Part shown: piece by piece, positions 23,673 through 36,129 of the stretch | How the letters are laid out: each line of letters starts with the position of its first letter | How positions within the stretch are numbered: position 1 is the stretch's first letter | From: Mus musculus | Taxonomy: Eukaryota > Chordata > Mammalia > Rodentia > Muridae | Length of the DNA stretch: 64,000 bases | NCBI RefSeq assembly: GCF_000001635.26 | Contig: NC_000079.6 | Location: 70,528,018-70,592,017, forward strand | Direction: 5' to 3' | Position numbers and translations under genes: made by a program | The notes under the pieces: model-generated | The model's input: the letters and a program-made list of their open reading frames with translations, nothing else | What the model was told of the DNA's origin: nothing | The model's database searches: none

Positions 23673-24829
23673 ACAGCATAATCAATAAATTAATTAAAAT
23701 AATTGTGATATTTAGTCCTTGGAAGTAGACTGTTGCACAGATTAAAATAATCTATATATACATGCTAGTGGTTAATTTTGTGTTGCTTTGATCAACTACC
23801 CGACTGGATTGAAAGGATGACCAGTCTTTTTTGGCGTTTGGTTTCAGGGAGATTTAGCTTATCATCATAGGAAAGGCCTGGTCACAGGAGCAGCTTCTTT
23901 GGTGGTAGTGGAATGTGATGAGGAGGCTTCTCACAGTTTGATGGTCCAGGAAGCAAAGAATATTCCAGAAGCAGGGCCTGGGTCACTTGCAGAGGTGTAT
24001 CCCTAGTGAACTACTTCTTTGGGGTTTCCCAGTTTCCTAAAGAGTCCATGCCCTTTCCTAAAACAAAAACAAAACAAACAAGCTTCATACATCCAGCATA
24101 GAATAACAAAGAGTGCCCATTCCCATTCAAAGGAGATGATTTGGGGAGTGGGTAGCAAAATTGGAACGAATACACCCCATAAACTCATACTGAGTTCTGT
24201 AGCTTCATGGCTCATCAACAGTGCGATTGAACAGCACCAAGCACCTGCATGGCCTGTCATTTGCACAACACTTGGGCCAAGTCCATACCATGTCTGCATC
24301 TTCCTTTAGCATCACTAAAACTTAAGCTACACCCTCGTGCACCTTAAGCCCAGCCATCAGAGGTTTTCAGCATGGGATACGACTCCTTTGTCTGTTTCCT
24401 GGTTTCATGGCCTTTTCTCTGGAACCTTAGTAAATGCCTTTGTGGTTCTATAGCTGTTGCTTTCCTGAAATTCCAGGACCACGTACATGACTAATTTTAG
24501 CTGCCAGTTCAAGATGGCCTCCTTTGGACCACACTGCAGTGGTTTCTGAGCATCTGTTGCATGGCCCCTAGGAAACCATTTTCCTAGACAAACTTTTCCA
24601 GCAGAGCATCTCTTTGGCTGTCTTTTTAAAATATAAGTCTTTCAAATTTGTTTGTTTTTTTTTTTTTTCACCTCAGCAAAATGATGAGTCTCACTCAAGA
24701 CAACTTCCATATTGTCTCAGTGCAAACTATGTGGAATGCCTTCCCTATGGACAATTTTAACTATTATAATATATGCACTTGATTTGTCTACATTTTAAAA
24801 TATGCTCATGACCCTAAACTGTTAATTTC
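23673..24829. other. Unclassified, probably old repeat-derived
   Basis: Sequence such as GCTGCCAGTTCAAGATGGCC at 24500-24520 is reminiscent of a mid-repetitive rodent element, but I cannot name it. A poly(T) run lies at 24655-24669. No exon was recognised. Confidence 0.35.
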
Positions 24830-24913
24830 GGGTAGTACTTCACTATAGGTTACACCTTTTTTGCATAATAGTTCTACTTATTTATATTTCCATCATCAGT
24901 ATACAAGAGATCT
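24830..24913 (-). repeat. Ancient L1 3' UTR, antisense, left of an LTR insertion
   Basis: TTTATATTTCCATCATCAGT followed by ATACAAGAGATCTCT is the decayed antisense L1 'CATTCCCACCAACAGTGTAC' region. Confidence 0.5.
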
Positions 24914-25315
24914 CTGTACTAGCTGTTTTTGTGTCACCTTGACAGAAGCTGGAGTTACCAGAGAGAAAGGAACTTCAGTTGAGAAAATGCCTCCATGAGA
25001 TCCAGCTGTAAGGTACTTTCTCAATTAGTGATCAAGAGGGAGGGCCCTGCCCATTGTGGGTGTTGCCATCCCTGGGCTGGTAGTCTTGGGTTCTATAAGA
25101 AAGCAAGCTGAGCAAGCCAGGGGAAGCAAGCCAGTAAGTAGCATCCCTCCATGGTCTCTGCATCAGCACCTGCTTCCTGACCTGCTTAAGTTCCAGTCCT
25201 GACTTCCTTTGGTGATGAACAGCAGTGTGGAAGTATAAGCTGAATAAACTGTTTCCTCTCCAACTTGCTTCTTGGTCAGTTTGTGCAGGAATAGAAACCC
25301 TGACTAAGACAATCT
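24914..25315 (+). repeat. MT-type MaLR LTR (solo)
   Basis: A near-complete LTR: TGTCACCTTGACAGAAGCTG, GGGAGGGCCCTGCCCATTGT, GGGTTCTATAAGAAAGCAAG (TATA region), GAATAAACTGTTTCC (poly(A) signal), ending GAAACCCTGACTAAGACA. It matches the MTC/MTD type. It has no internal sequence. Confidence 0.88.
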
Positions 25316-25395
25316 CTTAAATGTTTATCCTTATGAGCATGCGTCATCTTTTAAACTTTTGATAATAGTTAATCTAATATGTATGCAGTGACACA
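25316..25395 (-). repeat. Ancient L1 3' UTR, antisense, right of the LTR
   Basis: TTTTGATAATAGTTAATCTA followed by ATATGTATGCAGTGACA resumes the antisense L1 exactly where the left piece stopped. Confidence 0.5.
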
Positions 25396-25539
25396 CATGC
25401 GCACATTGGGGCTACACTCCTAAAGAAAACTGACTCCCCCTTTCTTTGCAACTGTCAATCATCAATAGCTCTTCTTCTAGGAGCGGGACTTTATCCCCAT
25501 ATCCTCTCTTGATGCTGGGTTTTTTTTTTTTTTTTTTGT
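25396..25539. other. Unique sequence with a poly(T) run
   Basis: A 19-bp T run at 25520-25538 ends the segment and may mark the A-tail of the adjacent antisense L1 piece. Confidence 0.4.
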
Positions 25540-25935
25540 CTGGCTTGGGGTTGTGCACATCTTCTGCATGACATCACAGCTGTTGTGCATTCATATGTGC
25601 ATCTGTCCTGCCGTGTCAATCAGAGTCTGCTTCCTTGTGGTTCCCCAGTGCCTCTGGATATTACACTCTTTCTGCCTCCTTTTCTATGATGATCCCCGAG
25701 CCTTGGGGGGAGGGGCTCAGTTTATGTGTTCCGTTTAGGGATGAGTATTGCGTCTTACTCTCTGTACCCTGGCCAGCTGTGTGTGTGTCTGTGTTGATCC
25801 CCTCTGCTGCAAACAGAAGCTTCTCTAATGAAGGCTACAAGATGCTTTAATACAGAGTTAAAGGATAGGTCACTGGGAGTTGGTTTCAGACTTGTGGCCT
25901 GATAGTTGTCCAAAAGTTGTATATGGTAGCACAGC
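25540..25935 (-). repeat. L1 (Lx-like) 3' UTR fragment, antisense
   Basis: The order of blocks (ATTCATATGTGCATCTGTCC, TTACACTCTTTCTGCCTCCT, CAGAAGCTTCTCTAATGAAG, GGTCACTGGGAGTTGGTT) parallels 36480-36910, so the two belong to one family. Confidence 0.55.
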
Positions 25936-26100
25936 CAAATTAATGATGTATAGAATAAATGCCCATCACGTGGACAGAAAAGCAGAGGGAATTTTTATTC
26001 AGGATGCTTATGTTAGCTCATCTTCAAGCAAAAGAGAATGAAGAAATAACGAAGTCTATAAGAAGCACCACTTGCTGTCCTGCAGGTGAAAGTGTACTGA

Positions 26101-26102
<2 letters not shown>

Positions 26103-26160
<58 letters not shown>

Positions 26161-26173
26161 CTCTCTTCCTTCC

Positions 26174-26210
<37 letters not shown>

Positions 26211-26232
26211 CATCTTTCTTTTTTTTCTTTCA
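26103..26232. repeat. (TC)n microsatellite with TTTC/TTCC
   Basis: Pure CT repeats to about 26148, then TTTC, TTCC and CT again, ending in a T-rich run that abuts the antisense L1. Confidence 0.95.
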
Positions 26233-26590
26233 CAGTAAGGTTTTTTATTGGATATTTTCTTTATTTAGATTTCAAATGTTTTCCCTTTTCCAGGTCTCCC
26301 ATTCGGAAACCCCCATCCCATTCCCCCTCCCACTGGCCCTATGAGGGTGCTCCCCCACCCACCCCCTTCCATCCTCCCACTCTGGCATGCCCTCCACTGG
26401 GGCATTGAAAACCCTCAGGCCAAGGGCCTCTCCTCCCACTTATGTCTAACAAGGCCATCCTCTGCCAAATATGTGACCAGTGCCATGTGTATTCTCTTGT
26501 TGGTGGTCCAGTCCAGGAGCTCCAGGGTGTATCTGGCCTGTTGACACTGTTGCTCCTTCCATGGGGCTGCAAACCTTCTACTGGAATTCT
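26233..26590 (-). repeat. Murine L1 3' UTR, antisense
   Basis: TTATTGGATATTTTCTTTAT followed by TTAGATTTCAAATGTTTTCC, CCAAGGGCCTCTCCTCCCAC, CCATCCTCTGCCAAATATGT and CATGGGGCTGCAAACC are the familiar 3' end of mouse L1Md-type elements in reverse. It is 5'-truncated. Confidence 0.9.
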
Positions 26591-27480
26591 TCAGCTATTC
26601 TTTTCTCATAAAAATCAGAGCAAGGGATGCTGGGCAAGTCTCGTCTTGGGCACAGACACTCTGAGCCTCAGTTGTGTCTCCCAGAAACCAGGAAAATTTG
26701 TATCCAAGCAGCTCAGAATCAGAGGATTCTAATCACCAGCTCTGAGTCCTCACCTGGGCTCCCGAGCTGCCTCCCTGCGCTATCGTCTGCAATCAAATTC
26801 ATCTTCTTGGCCATTTCCTAATCTATAAAGTAGTCATGGAAACAGAAGATCACAGGGTGGTGTGAGGAGGAGGAACTGGGCTTATAAAGAAAAGTGCTTA
26901 ATGGCAAAGTAAGGATCGTGGGAATGGCCCAACAACGATCAGTAAAAAGGAATCAAGACAGTTTCATGTCACTGTCTGTCAGGTGTACCGTAAAGAAAAT
27001 GTACTCTGATGAGGACCGTGACAATTCCTGAGCAATAGAGAAAGACTTCACAGAAAGAAAAAGCATTATGGTGATGGTCAGGTCTGTGGGAATTCTAAGG
27101 CAGGCAGGGACATAGGAAGAGCATGGAGGATCAGCTTGATACTAGGGTACTTGTACTTGCTGATTTCACAGGACTTCATGACAGAGAACACAATCAAGGG
27201 GGTGGGGATTTAGAATGGGTACTGGTGTTGACAGCTGTCTCTCATCATGACAGCAGCCTGAAGGGAGAGGAGGTGACTGAAGATCTCAGCTACAGGGGCA
27301 AGTACAACTCCTACCCCATGCAGGAGGCACAACCCTCACAGAGATGGTTTTATCTAAGTGGTTGTTAAGATAGTACTATGTAGACTTCTTATCAGACTAA
27401 TCCTCCTCAATAGGCACAAAACTCTATAAAAATACTGTTTAAACATATTTAAAGGTGCCAAAAATAAAATGGTCATAAGA
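26591..27480. other. Unique sequence, nothing recognised
   Basis: No exon or repeat family was identified. Confidence 0.4.
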
Positions 27481-28245
27481 AGCAGATGGAGGGAGGGAAC
27501 TAGGTGGGAGAGGGAATGGAAGGGTTTGGGATAGGGTGTGGGGAAAGACAAGAGAGAGGGCCAGGAGACGGAATGGAAATCGGCAGCTGATGGGGTAGGG
27601 GTGGGGGCTCTGAGTTGGGGGAGAATGGAGGGTTGGGGATATCTCTAGGATATGTCAGAGGCCTGGGGTTGGGGAGACTCCCAGGGATTTATGGGGGTGA
27701 CTTTAGCTAAGACTCATAGCAGTGGGGATATGGAACCTGAAGTGGCCACCTCCTATAGCAAGGCAGGAGGACCCCCCAGTGGAGAGATAAGGATACCTAC
27801 CCACCCACAAAACTTTTGACCTAAAGTTTGTCCTGTCTACAAGAAATTGGGGCAGAAAGATGGAGCAGAGACTGAGGGACTGGCCAACCAATAGCCGGTC
27901 CAACTTGAGACCCATCCCTTGGGCAAGAACCAGTGCCTGCCACTATTAATGATACACTGTTATGCTTGCAGACAGGAGCCCCTGCCCGAAACAGATGCAG
28001 ACACCCTCAGCCAAACACTGCATGGAGTCTGGGAACTTGTATGGAAGAATAGAAGGAAGGACTTCTGTCCCCAAAGGGGATAGGAACTCCACAGGAAATC
28101 AAACAGAGTCAAATAAGCTGGACTCTCGAGGGCTCTCAGAGACTGACCACCAACCAAAGAGCATACACAGGCTGGACCTAGGCCTCCCACACATATGTAG
28201 TAGATGTGCAACTTGGTCTTCATGTGGGTTCTCCAGCAACTAGAG
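27481..28245 (+). repeat. Murine L1 3' UTR (Lx/F-like), sense
   Basis: GGAGGGAGGGAACTAGGTGG, CCCACCCACAAAACTTTTGA, AAGATGGAGCAGAGACTGAG, GGACTGGCCAACCAATAGCC, CACAGCCAAACACTGCATGG-like blocks and CTCTCAGAGACTGACCACCA occur in the order known for old murine L1 elements. No ORF2 is attached in frame. Confidence 0.85.
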
Positions 28246-28511
28246 CTGTGAGTCAGGACACTGTCTCCAGGAACAAAGGGTGGATGGGCAAGCACCAAGA
28301 CTTTGCAGTGGAGCATCAAAGGACTGTACACTAGGAATCAGAGTAATATCAATGACAGAATGTCAGAGCATTTGCTATTCACACCTTTGAACCTAAGCTG
28401 GATCCCTGAAACCCACGGTGGAGAGAATAGACTCCCTCTCTAAAGTTGTCATATGACTGTCACAAATATACTGTTCTACACATTCCTTCATTCATTCATC
28501 CTCTCTCTGTG

Positions 28512-28515
<4 letters not shown>
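28246..28515. other. Unique sequence
   Basis: Nothing recognised between the L1 piece and the CA array. Confidence 0.4.
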
Positions 28516-28549
<34 letters not shown>

Positions 28550-28641
28550 ACACACACACTCACACACACACACTCACACACACACACACACACTCACACA
28601 CACACTCACACACACACACACACACTCACACACACACACAA
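28516..28641. repeat. (CA)n microsatellite with regular CTCA interruptions
   Basis: About 125 bp of CA in which CTCACA recurs six to seven times, giving a higher-order pattern. Confidence 0.96.
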
Positions 28642-30122
28642 ACCTTGACCCTCCAAACAACAATTTTGTACTTTGTCCCACCTAGCTACCTCCGGCTGCT
28701 GGTTGATGCCTCTGTATCAAACAGCAGCAGCCTAAACCTTGGGTTATCACTTCCAAGTTTCAGTACAGTGCTTATCCCTAGCGTAAAATCATATGTGGAT
28801 TCAGGAGCAGGTGAAGGTGATCTAAGATGTCAGAAACAGTATGGTGGCAAGTAGTGAACTGCTGGCTTGTCTTGATGTTGGTAGCCCAAGTAATAACAAC
28901 CCACTGGCTGTACTTTATGGCTTGTATATTTCTTGTATCCATCTCATATTTAACAAAAAGAGGGGACATCTGCATTCAAATCAAGTTTGAAAGCAAAAGA
29001 ACTTTACAGTTTGGTAGCCGTCCTTACATTTAAGATATCTGAGAACTCCTTTGCCAAGAGGTCCAGATTCTGAGATATGTGGTTTCAAAGAAAAGCTTTT
29101 CCTGACATCTGCCCTTGTCACTCTAAGAGATACGAGAATCACACTTTGAACTTGGAAAGAATATTGATATTTGAGGGAGCAGACAGGCATATCCTCCCTG
29201 AAGAGGCCCTTCATGAAGTCACTTATAGACAAGGCCACAGCATATTGACCGTGGCTGTATTGTTAAACCTGGAAATGAGCTCCTGGCAAAAGGAGCCATC
29301 CTGATATTCTGAAAAGCCTGGCTGGCTCCTGACCTGCCAGAGATGAACTATATTGAACACAGACTATACAGGAACATATACAATTATATATAATAATCAT
29401 TAATTATATAAAATATAATTATATAAAAATATATATATGAAGCTTGCATTATATAGAGAAGAGCACATGGATTTGAAACCAAGACTCAGTTTCACAGGTA
29501 TGACCAACAAGCTCCATTCTTCCAACAGAGATACTTTTATCTAGAAACCAAATAGAAGCCATTTGATCATTCCTTTTCTAAGTTTAGTTTAATCAACTAT
29601 AAAAAGAATTAATTATCATATATAAAATTCCAGTTTATGAATCATACAATACAAACTGCACAACCCTTACAATATGCAGTGTTTATATACTTTTGCATCT
29701 GCATGGATGTATACGAGCACTAAGCATTTCCCTAAGAAGCTAGGGGCAATACTCTTTGATTGCAAATGATGCTTACATCATTAGAACACTTGCTGCATGC
29801 ATTTATTCTACCTCAAGATACAAACCACCTGGAAACTTCAGAAATTAAAAGACCCAGGTGTCCCACTAAGCAGTACAATTGTTGGGGCTGTTTTTGTAAA
29901 TCTTAAATTAGAAGGTTGTAGAATCTGAGCAGCCATGGGGGATGGGAGTAAGTAACCCAGAGGAAGGAAGGCTGTGCTCTGCTGAGGCCTGAAGGGTACA
30001 CTGAAGCTCAGGGGTTTCTAAGTCCTCTTAGCAATGGAATGCTTTCAGAATGACAACATGTGGTAACCTATGTAACACACATTCTGGGAGGGGAAGATGG
30101 GGCATGATGTAAGAGACTTTCT
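28642..30122. other. Unique sequence, AT-rich in the middle
   Basis: A TATATAATAATCATTAATTA tract at 29380-29440 is low-complexity AT. No exon or repeat family was recognised. Confidence 0.4.
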
Positions 30123-30335
30123 TCATTTTATTATTTTATGTGTGTAAATGTTTTTGCCTGCATCTGTGTATGTGCACCCGTGTCTGTCTGCTGCCCACAG
30201 GGGTCAGAGAAGCACATGGGCTCATGTCCTGGAACTGGAGCTCAGGGTGATTGTGAGCCACCATATGAGTGCTGGCAACTGAATCTAGGTTCTCTTTAAA
30301 AACAAGTGTTCCTAACCACTATGCCACCCTCCCTT
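30123..30335 (-). repeat. B3/B2-family SINE
   Basis: Reverse complement of the SINE: TTATTATTTTATGTGTGTAA tail side, CTGCCCACAGGGGTCAGAGA, GGAACTGGAGCTCAGGGTGA, GTGAGCCACCATATGAGTGC, and CTAACCACTATGCCACC at the head side. Confidence 0.82.
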
Positions 30336-31229
30336 CCTCCACCCTCTACAGAGGCTTTCTAGACAGCTATTGCCCTGACAGTGAACCCTTCTCTTTCTGG
30401 CCTGGCTTTGGTACAAGCCCTGCCCAAGACTGTGTCCACCTACTCTGATCCTCCCTAAATACTTTTGTCTGTGGCCTCAACTTGCACACCTCATGAGAGA
30501 CAGGAAAAGGATGGCACCTTGATTCAGCACTGTACATGAGACCCTGTATGCCTGAGAAGGAAGCTCCTTTCATGAGAACATATGCCTTTTTCCATAAAAA
30601 AAAAAAAAAAAAAAAGGCTGTCCCAAACAAAACTAAGCCATTCAAATCAAGCTTCAAATAGTCGCTCCATCTGAGAGCTTACAGCTCAAGTGAGAGAGGG
30701 GCACTGAGGGAAAAAAATGAATGTCGGCCAGAAGCATCTGCTTCTTCCTCATCATAGTCATCGCCCACCATGTCCTTGTCATATCCCCACCACCATGCCA
30801 AACATCACTTCTTATGATCACTGCAAGGACCTTAAGCATTGCTGCAAGGTACCACTCATCCTTATCAGTTTCATCAACACCATTCTGGAAGTGGCATATT
30901 GCTGCTTCTTTTTTTTTTTCCTTTAGGTTTCACTCCCCTCACCTGAGGGCTCCATCACAGCCCTCTAGAATGGAAGGTACCTGGATCATAGTCACCACGG
31001 AGGCACTGGTGCTGTGGCCTATTCTCATTAATAGCAGGGATGCACATCGACAGCAAACTGTACCCTCTGAGGCAAGCCCACTCCAGACAATCTTGGACAT
31101 ATGGTCATGAGCTCAATGGACACAGAGCAGAAGGACACAGTCCCAGGAGGAGGTCTGTCTAAATAGCTAAGCATCAGGATGTCAAGAAATCTGCTGCCTG
31201 TGATCTTAAAAGAGCAACTGGTTGTCATC
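30336..31229. other. Unique sequence with a poly(A) run
   Basis: A run of about 20 A at 30596-30615 does not obviously end a recognisable SINE. Otherwise nothing was recognised. Confidence 0.4.
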
Positions 31230-31475
31230 TGCAGGGAGCCTTTCTGAGACCCCCTTGCCTTGATGTTCTGAATGAAGCTCATTGTGATATGCTCGCCTGT
31301 TCCATTTATTGATGGCCATGAGGCCCAGGTGAGTTCTCTGGCAGCGGGGAATGCTGCTGTTTTTAATCAAAGCAAATGAAAATCCAATCTTTTTATTGAA
31401 AAGATATATTCTCAAGGCCTTTGGCAAATGCGGATAGATGCACCTCATCTACACTCCTCTGAAAATAGAAGAGCC
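31230..31475. promoter_or_regulatory. Candidate conserved noncoding element
   Basis: Repeat-free block with CCATTTATTGATGGCCATGA, a TCF/LEF-like AATCAAAG at 31365-31372, and CTTTTTATTGAAAAG. It resembles constrained enhancer sequence. Inference only. Confidence 0.3.
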
Positions 31476-31734
31476 TTGGGAAGAAGTCTCTATGTCTCTA
31501 ATTTCATAATAAACCACTTGAATGCTTCTGTCTTTTGATGTCAGAAGGGTACAGAATGGCCACAGCTAAGCCTGCTGTGATGTATTCAGCAGTGGCACAA
31601 GCCTCGGATGAAAATGCTGAGACTCTGATCCCTGGGACCCCCGACCTCTGAGGCAGCTGTGATTAGTGATGCCTGTGAGTTTGAAAGAAGTTGAGACCTG
31701 GAAGATACGCTGCTGATCATATTTGGGGAGGGGG
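31476..31734. other. Unique sequence
   Basis: Nothing recognised. Confidence 0.35.
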
Positions 31735-31985
31735 TTATCTTGATTATATTAATTGAGGTGGTGAGGAATACCTACTATGGGCAGCATATCCCCTAGGCAG
31801 GGGATCTGGGGTTGCCTATGAGAAAGTGTGCTGTGCACTAGCATGTGTGCATGCATTGCTCTCTCCTGACTGCAGACTAAATGTGCTCCTGCTGCCCTGA
31901 TTTCCCCACCACAAAACCTTCCTTTCCTAAGTTGTTTTTGTTAGCGTAATTTATGACAGCAACAGAAGAGAGACTAAGATAGCAG
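31735..31985 (+). repeat. ORR1/MT-type MaLR LTR fragment
   Basis: ATCTTGATTATATTAATTGA near the start, GCACTAGCATGTGTGCATGC in the middle and a terminal CAACAGAAGAGAGACTAAGA agree with ORR1-class LTRs. Confidence 0.72.
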
Positions 31986-33314
31986 CCAAGAGGTAAACTT
32001 GGTTTGATAGCATAAGCAGGAGACATCAAGGCAATAATCAAAAACTGAGGACACAGAGGAGTGTGAAGAACAGCAAGCCCGATGTCTGAAGATGTCAAAA
32101 CAAGAAGTTCATCTCCTGTCAGAGGTAAAGGCTGGGTCACATGCCACCCAGTGCCTACCCTACACAGCAGCACCGGGCGATGAGGGAAAGAGGATGATGT
32201 TAAAACACAATAAGACACAGCATCCTCAGCTGGGTTGCTGAGGAACCCCAGCTAAGGGAAGAGATTATTCATTTGGTTGATTTTGCTAAAGAAAACATTT
32301 GTGTTCTTAAAATACTCAGGCAGCACTTTGTGATGTACAAAATATGTGTATTGTCACAGCATTCTCAGTATGATTTGTGCACCTAACTACACTAGAAAAA
32401 TAAATCCCCATGTTTACAAGTTACAGATTGTTCCAATACAACTTTATTTTTATCCCTGTGTGGATAAAAGGCAGGTGTAACTCTGTCATACAGCTGACCA
32501 TTTTTTTTCAATGATTCTCAAGTCATTTGTAGTATCCAACCCACTCATGAGTAAAAAGTCACTGGAGTTAGCCAGCCAAACAAAAGCCACAAACAAGTGC
32601 TGGTGAGACCAGGTTCTAGGCTTGGTACAGTGAGTTCAAACAACATCCATCTTGTCCAAGAGGATCCAAATCCATCCTGAGCCTCGAGATGTGAATTTAT
32701 TTCAATGTAGGATGTGCGGCTGTAATTAGAGAGGTGGTTACACTGGATCAGGCTGAGTTCTAACCCCATGATAGGTGTTCTGATAGATAAAGAGATACGT
32801 GGAGAAAAACACACAGAGACAGGGAGACTGGTGTGATATGTCTCTGAGCCAAGGAATGACAAGAACAGTCATGAACATCAAGACATGGAAAGACAAAATG
32901 TATTCACCCCAGGAGCACCCGGAAAGTGTAGTTCTGGTGGTTTCTTGATTACAGATTTCTGAGCTCCAGAGCAGGCAGAGGATGTGGTTTCAAGTCATCT
33001 TCGTGTTCCACTTGTGTATGTGGTAGTCCCAGAAACTTGTCACCATCACGAAAGGATGGCAAGAGTCAATTCCCTTCAACAAACCAAGCCATGTCAGACA
33101 TAGACCCTGAACTAGAATGGATAAAGGCTGAGCACCCAGCAGACAAGAAATTGCTGGATTAGGTGGCTAGTGTGTCCTTCAAGAGAAGCACCCACCCACA
33201 CACACTGAAAAGGGAAAACACCACAAAATGATCATCTCCCTCTCCCTATCCTACTGCCTTTTCTGGCACTGGACTCTGACCTTATTGCTGCAGGGTTGTC
33301 GTTAAACCCTAACC
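31986..33314. other. Unique sequence, nothing recognised
   Basis: Open frames of about 105-113 codons on the minus strand cover part of this span without domain-like composition. Two telomere-like CCCTAA units occur at 33305-33316. Confidence 0.4.
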
Positions 33315-33445
33315 CTGATCCAGCAAGATGGCTCAGTGAGCAGCAAAGGCACATGCCACCACTCTGATGTCCTAAGTTTGACTCTCAGGACCCACATGAT
33401 GGGACGAGAGAACTGGGCTCCACACGCACCCCTTAAAATCTCCTT
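33315..33445 (+). repeat. B2/B3-like SINE fragment
   Basis: GATCCAGCAAGATGGCTCAG followed by TTTGACTCTCAGGACCCACA and ACTGGGCTCCACACGCACCC keeps the B2-type head and part of the body. The tail is lost. Confidence 0.65.
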
Positions 33446-34869
33446 CTGGGCTCTGAGTGATGAGCAGCAGAATCGGGTACCTGTGATCATAGATCTGGGG
33501 ACATGACTCAGTTCTCAGAGAGTGAAGGTACTGGCAGAAAATCCACAAGTGTATTCTCATCCCCAGGGCCTTCGCAATCACCTGGACTCGCTCACAAAAT
33601 ATCTGAATGGCTGCTTCACTTCAGATGCCAAAACACTGATGTAGAACCAGTCTCCAGTCAACAGTGAGAAGTCTGCCCAAAGGGAGGAGAGAAAAAGCAA
33701 CAAACTCGAGAAATAATAACAAACACTACACTTACAAATGAGGCCAGTAGGGATGGATGCACAGCAGAGAAGGAAGGATGCCTAGGTGGGTATCTCTGTG
33801 ACAGAGAGGAGCAGAAAAAGCTGAATTAAGGGCAGTTCTCACCATGGCCCTGGGAAAGGAATCTGGGTAGAGAGCTGAGTCAAGATCCTGATATCCAGAT
33901 GGACCTTCAGATTTGAGGCCAGTGGACTGGCTGACTGGGAAAAGTCCTGGGTTGGACACGGGAGAAGACACAAGCTGGATGCTGAAGGACATGACAGCCT
34001 AACAGACCTTTGTCTTTCACTGTAAGCAAAACAAGAAACGCACCGCAGAGGCAGCTATGTGTGCTCTGATGCATTTGCAGCAAGCCTCAAGGCAACAGCT
34101 ACTAAGTCCAGATGAAATGGAAGCTGGCTCGCCCCTGAGTCGCTTAGATCTGGGAACGACTTGGGGGGTTCAGGATACACGGTAAGGGCACAGCTTTAAC
34201 GACTATTTGAGAAACCAAGCTGTGCAGAAGAGAGAAAGCAGAGAACAATCAGACCAGTCCTGACCTGGGGCATCTGGGTAGATGGCATCAATATGTACAA
34301 TAATTATGGAAAGTGGGGAAGGTGGCAAGGGGCTGCTGGGACAGGCATTATAGTCAGTAAATGAGAGGTATTAGTTACTCCCGATGCTGCCTGTCGCATG
34401 AGCAATGCAATGTGACCTCAGGAATGATTTCCATGGCTGGAGACATAAAGATCAAGTGCACAGTACACAGAAGCAAGGGACAGGGGAGCAGAAGACCGAA
34501 GCTGAAGCATGCTGAAGTTTGGAGACCAGGACACGGAGGAGGCTGCAGAGGTGACAGGAGAATCCATGAGGTGAGAGCAAAGTCAACTGTGATTCTAGAA
34601 GTGTGGGGAGTGTTTCGGGAGGAAGGCGGTCAGTGAGGAGCAGCTGGGACAGAAGAGAAGCACTCAGATTCAAGCCCCGGGTGTGACAATGGGGCCAACA
34701 CCTGTGCCCTTCCCCAGAGACCACTGCAGTAGTGGAGACAAACACCTGGCTTCAGCTGCTTTAAAATGAAAACTAGGCCAGCTGCTGGAAAAAAAAAAAA
34801 CAGGCAGAAGAGCAAAACCAGGTGAGAGAAGCCGTATATGAGTGGTTAGGTCAAGCAAGTGAGTTTTCT
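33446..34869. other. Unique sequence, nothing recognised
   Basis: No exon or repeat family was recognised; a short A run lies at 34790-34800. Confidence 0.4.
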
Positions 34870-35330
34870 GTATACAGTCCACCATTTTGCATGCTTCCAA
34901 TGGGTGCACTCTGAGAGGCATGGACCCCAAAGACGTTATCCCTGGATTGCTTCTCACTGCTAATATGCCTTTCCTGTCATTGTTACATAGCCTAATGACT
35001 CCTGGGCATCGCCTACTCCATTGGGCAGATTTCCCAGAGATCAATATGAAGATGAACTTTCATATAGTAATGCTGTTTGGGTGAATTAATGACTTTATGG
35101 AATTCCTGATTTGATTCAAATAATTTTAGGAAGAAAGTTTAAGGAGATGGTTTTCGTTGTTTGGCCAGAAAGATGTAATACCGTTAAAATCAAGAACAGA
35201 ACGTGTCTCCTCCTCATAAAACAGTAAGTAAATGCTTCATAATAAGAAGTATAATGAACTTTCTCCAATTGCACTGAGAAGAGATAGACTTGGGACAGAC
35301 GTGTGATCAAGGAAAAATATTCATTCTAGG
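34870..35330. promoter_or_regulatory. Candidate conserved noncoding element
   Basis: Repeat-free, AT-rich, with GTGAATTAATGACTTTATGG, TTCAAATAATTTTAGG and AATGCTTCATAATAAGAAGT. This motif-dense texture suggests regulatory constraint but is not proof. Confidence 0.33.
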
Positions 35331-35585
35331 TCAGGTCCAAGGATGAAGCCACAGGTGTGCACTATGATGAAGCAAGGCCAAGTGAAACTGTTGTTTTGAA
35401 ATTATAATGAGCCTATAGAATGAAACACTGCTTTGACCTTACTATCAGCATCCTTTTGTAACTCCCCTTTTGTGTAACATTTTATTTGTGAGATAATTTT
35501 ATAAAGATCTTTTGTCTAGGAAGCTATCAAAAGGCTGAGCGAGAAAATGTGGCTGCTGGGGCTCTGCTCCATCCACCAAATATGT
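35331..35585. other. Unique sequence
   Basis: Nothing recognised. Confidence 0.35.
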
Positions 35586-35595
35586 GTGTGTGCGT

Positions 35596-35635
<40 letters not shown>

Positions 35636-35755
35636 AATATGTATATATGACTGTCTATATGTATGTACACACACATATATGTAGATAAATGAATATGTAT
35701 ATAAGAGTATGCATGTTCACTTGTGAAGTGGATGAAACAGGTGATCAGGCTGGCT

Positions 35756-35804
<49 letters not shown>

Positions 35805-35850
35805 CTTGTGTGTGCCTGTGCGTCCTTGTGCGTGCTTGCACACGCACGTG
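35586..35850. repeat. Two (TG)n arrays separated by TATG/TACA sequence
   Basis: TG arrays at about 35596-35633 and 35758-35801, with TATATG-type and CACACATATATG sequence between them and TGTGCG-type decay to 35850. Confidence 0.93.
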
Positions 35851-36129
35851 CATTACTTTCTCTTTATCCTTTTTTTCCCCTCTGGTGCACAAAGAGTTAA
35901 GTTAAGGAGTAAAGAGTCCAAATAACTAAGTTTTTTTTTTTTTTCCTTAATCCCCTGCTGCTATCAGCAGGAGTCAGTTTCTAGAAGTTATCAGCTTTTG
36001 GCCCCAGTATAGCATGAGGGAGTTAAATTGCCAGAAGCCATCGACTTCTGGCCTCCAGAACAGTAGGGGAGAATGAAAGGCCAGAGATCACCAGCTTTTG
36101 GCCTTCCTCCAGAAGCTGGGTCCCACCTC
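35851..36129. other. Unique sequence with internal short repeats
   Basis: A theme of AGCTTTTGGCC / GACTTCTGGCC / AGCTTTTGGCC recurs at about 35992, 36043 and 36092, suggesting a decayed short tandem of ~50 bp. Confidence 0.45.

Noticed and set aside
28516..28641. CA array with regular CTCA spacers considered as a CRISPR-like array
   Set aside because: Spacers are simple sequence of variable short length; the DNA is clearly mammalian.
33305..33316. Two CCCTAA units, possible interstitial telomere repeat
   Set aside because: Only two units, expected by chance in 64 kb.
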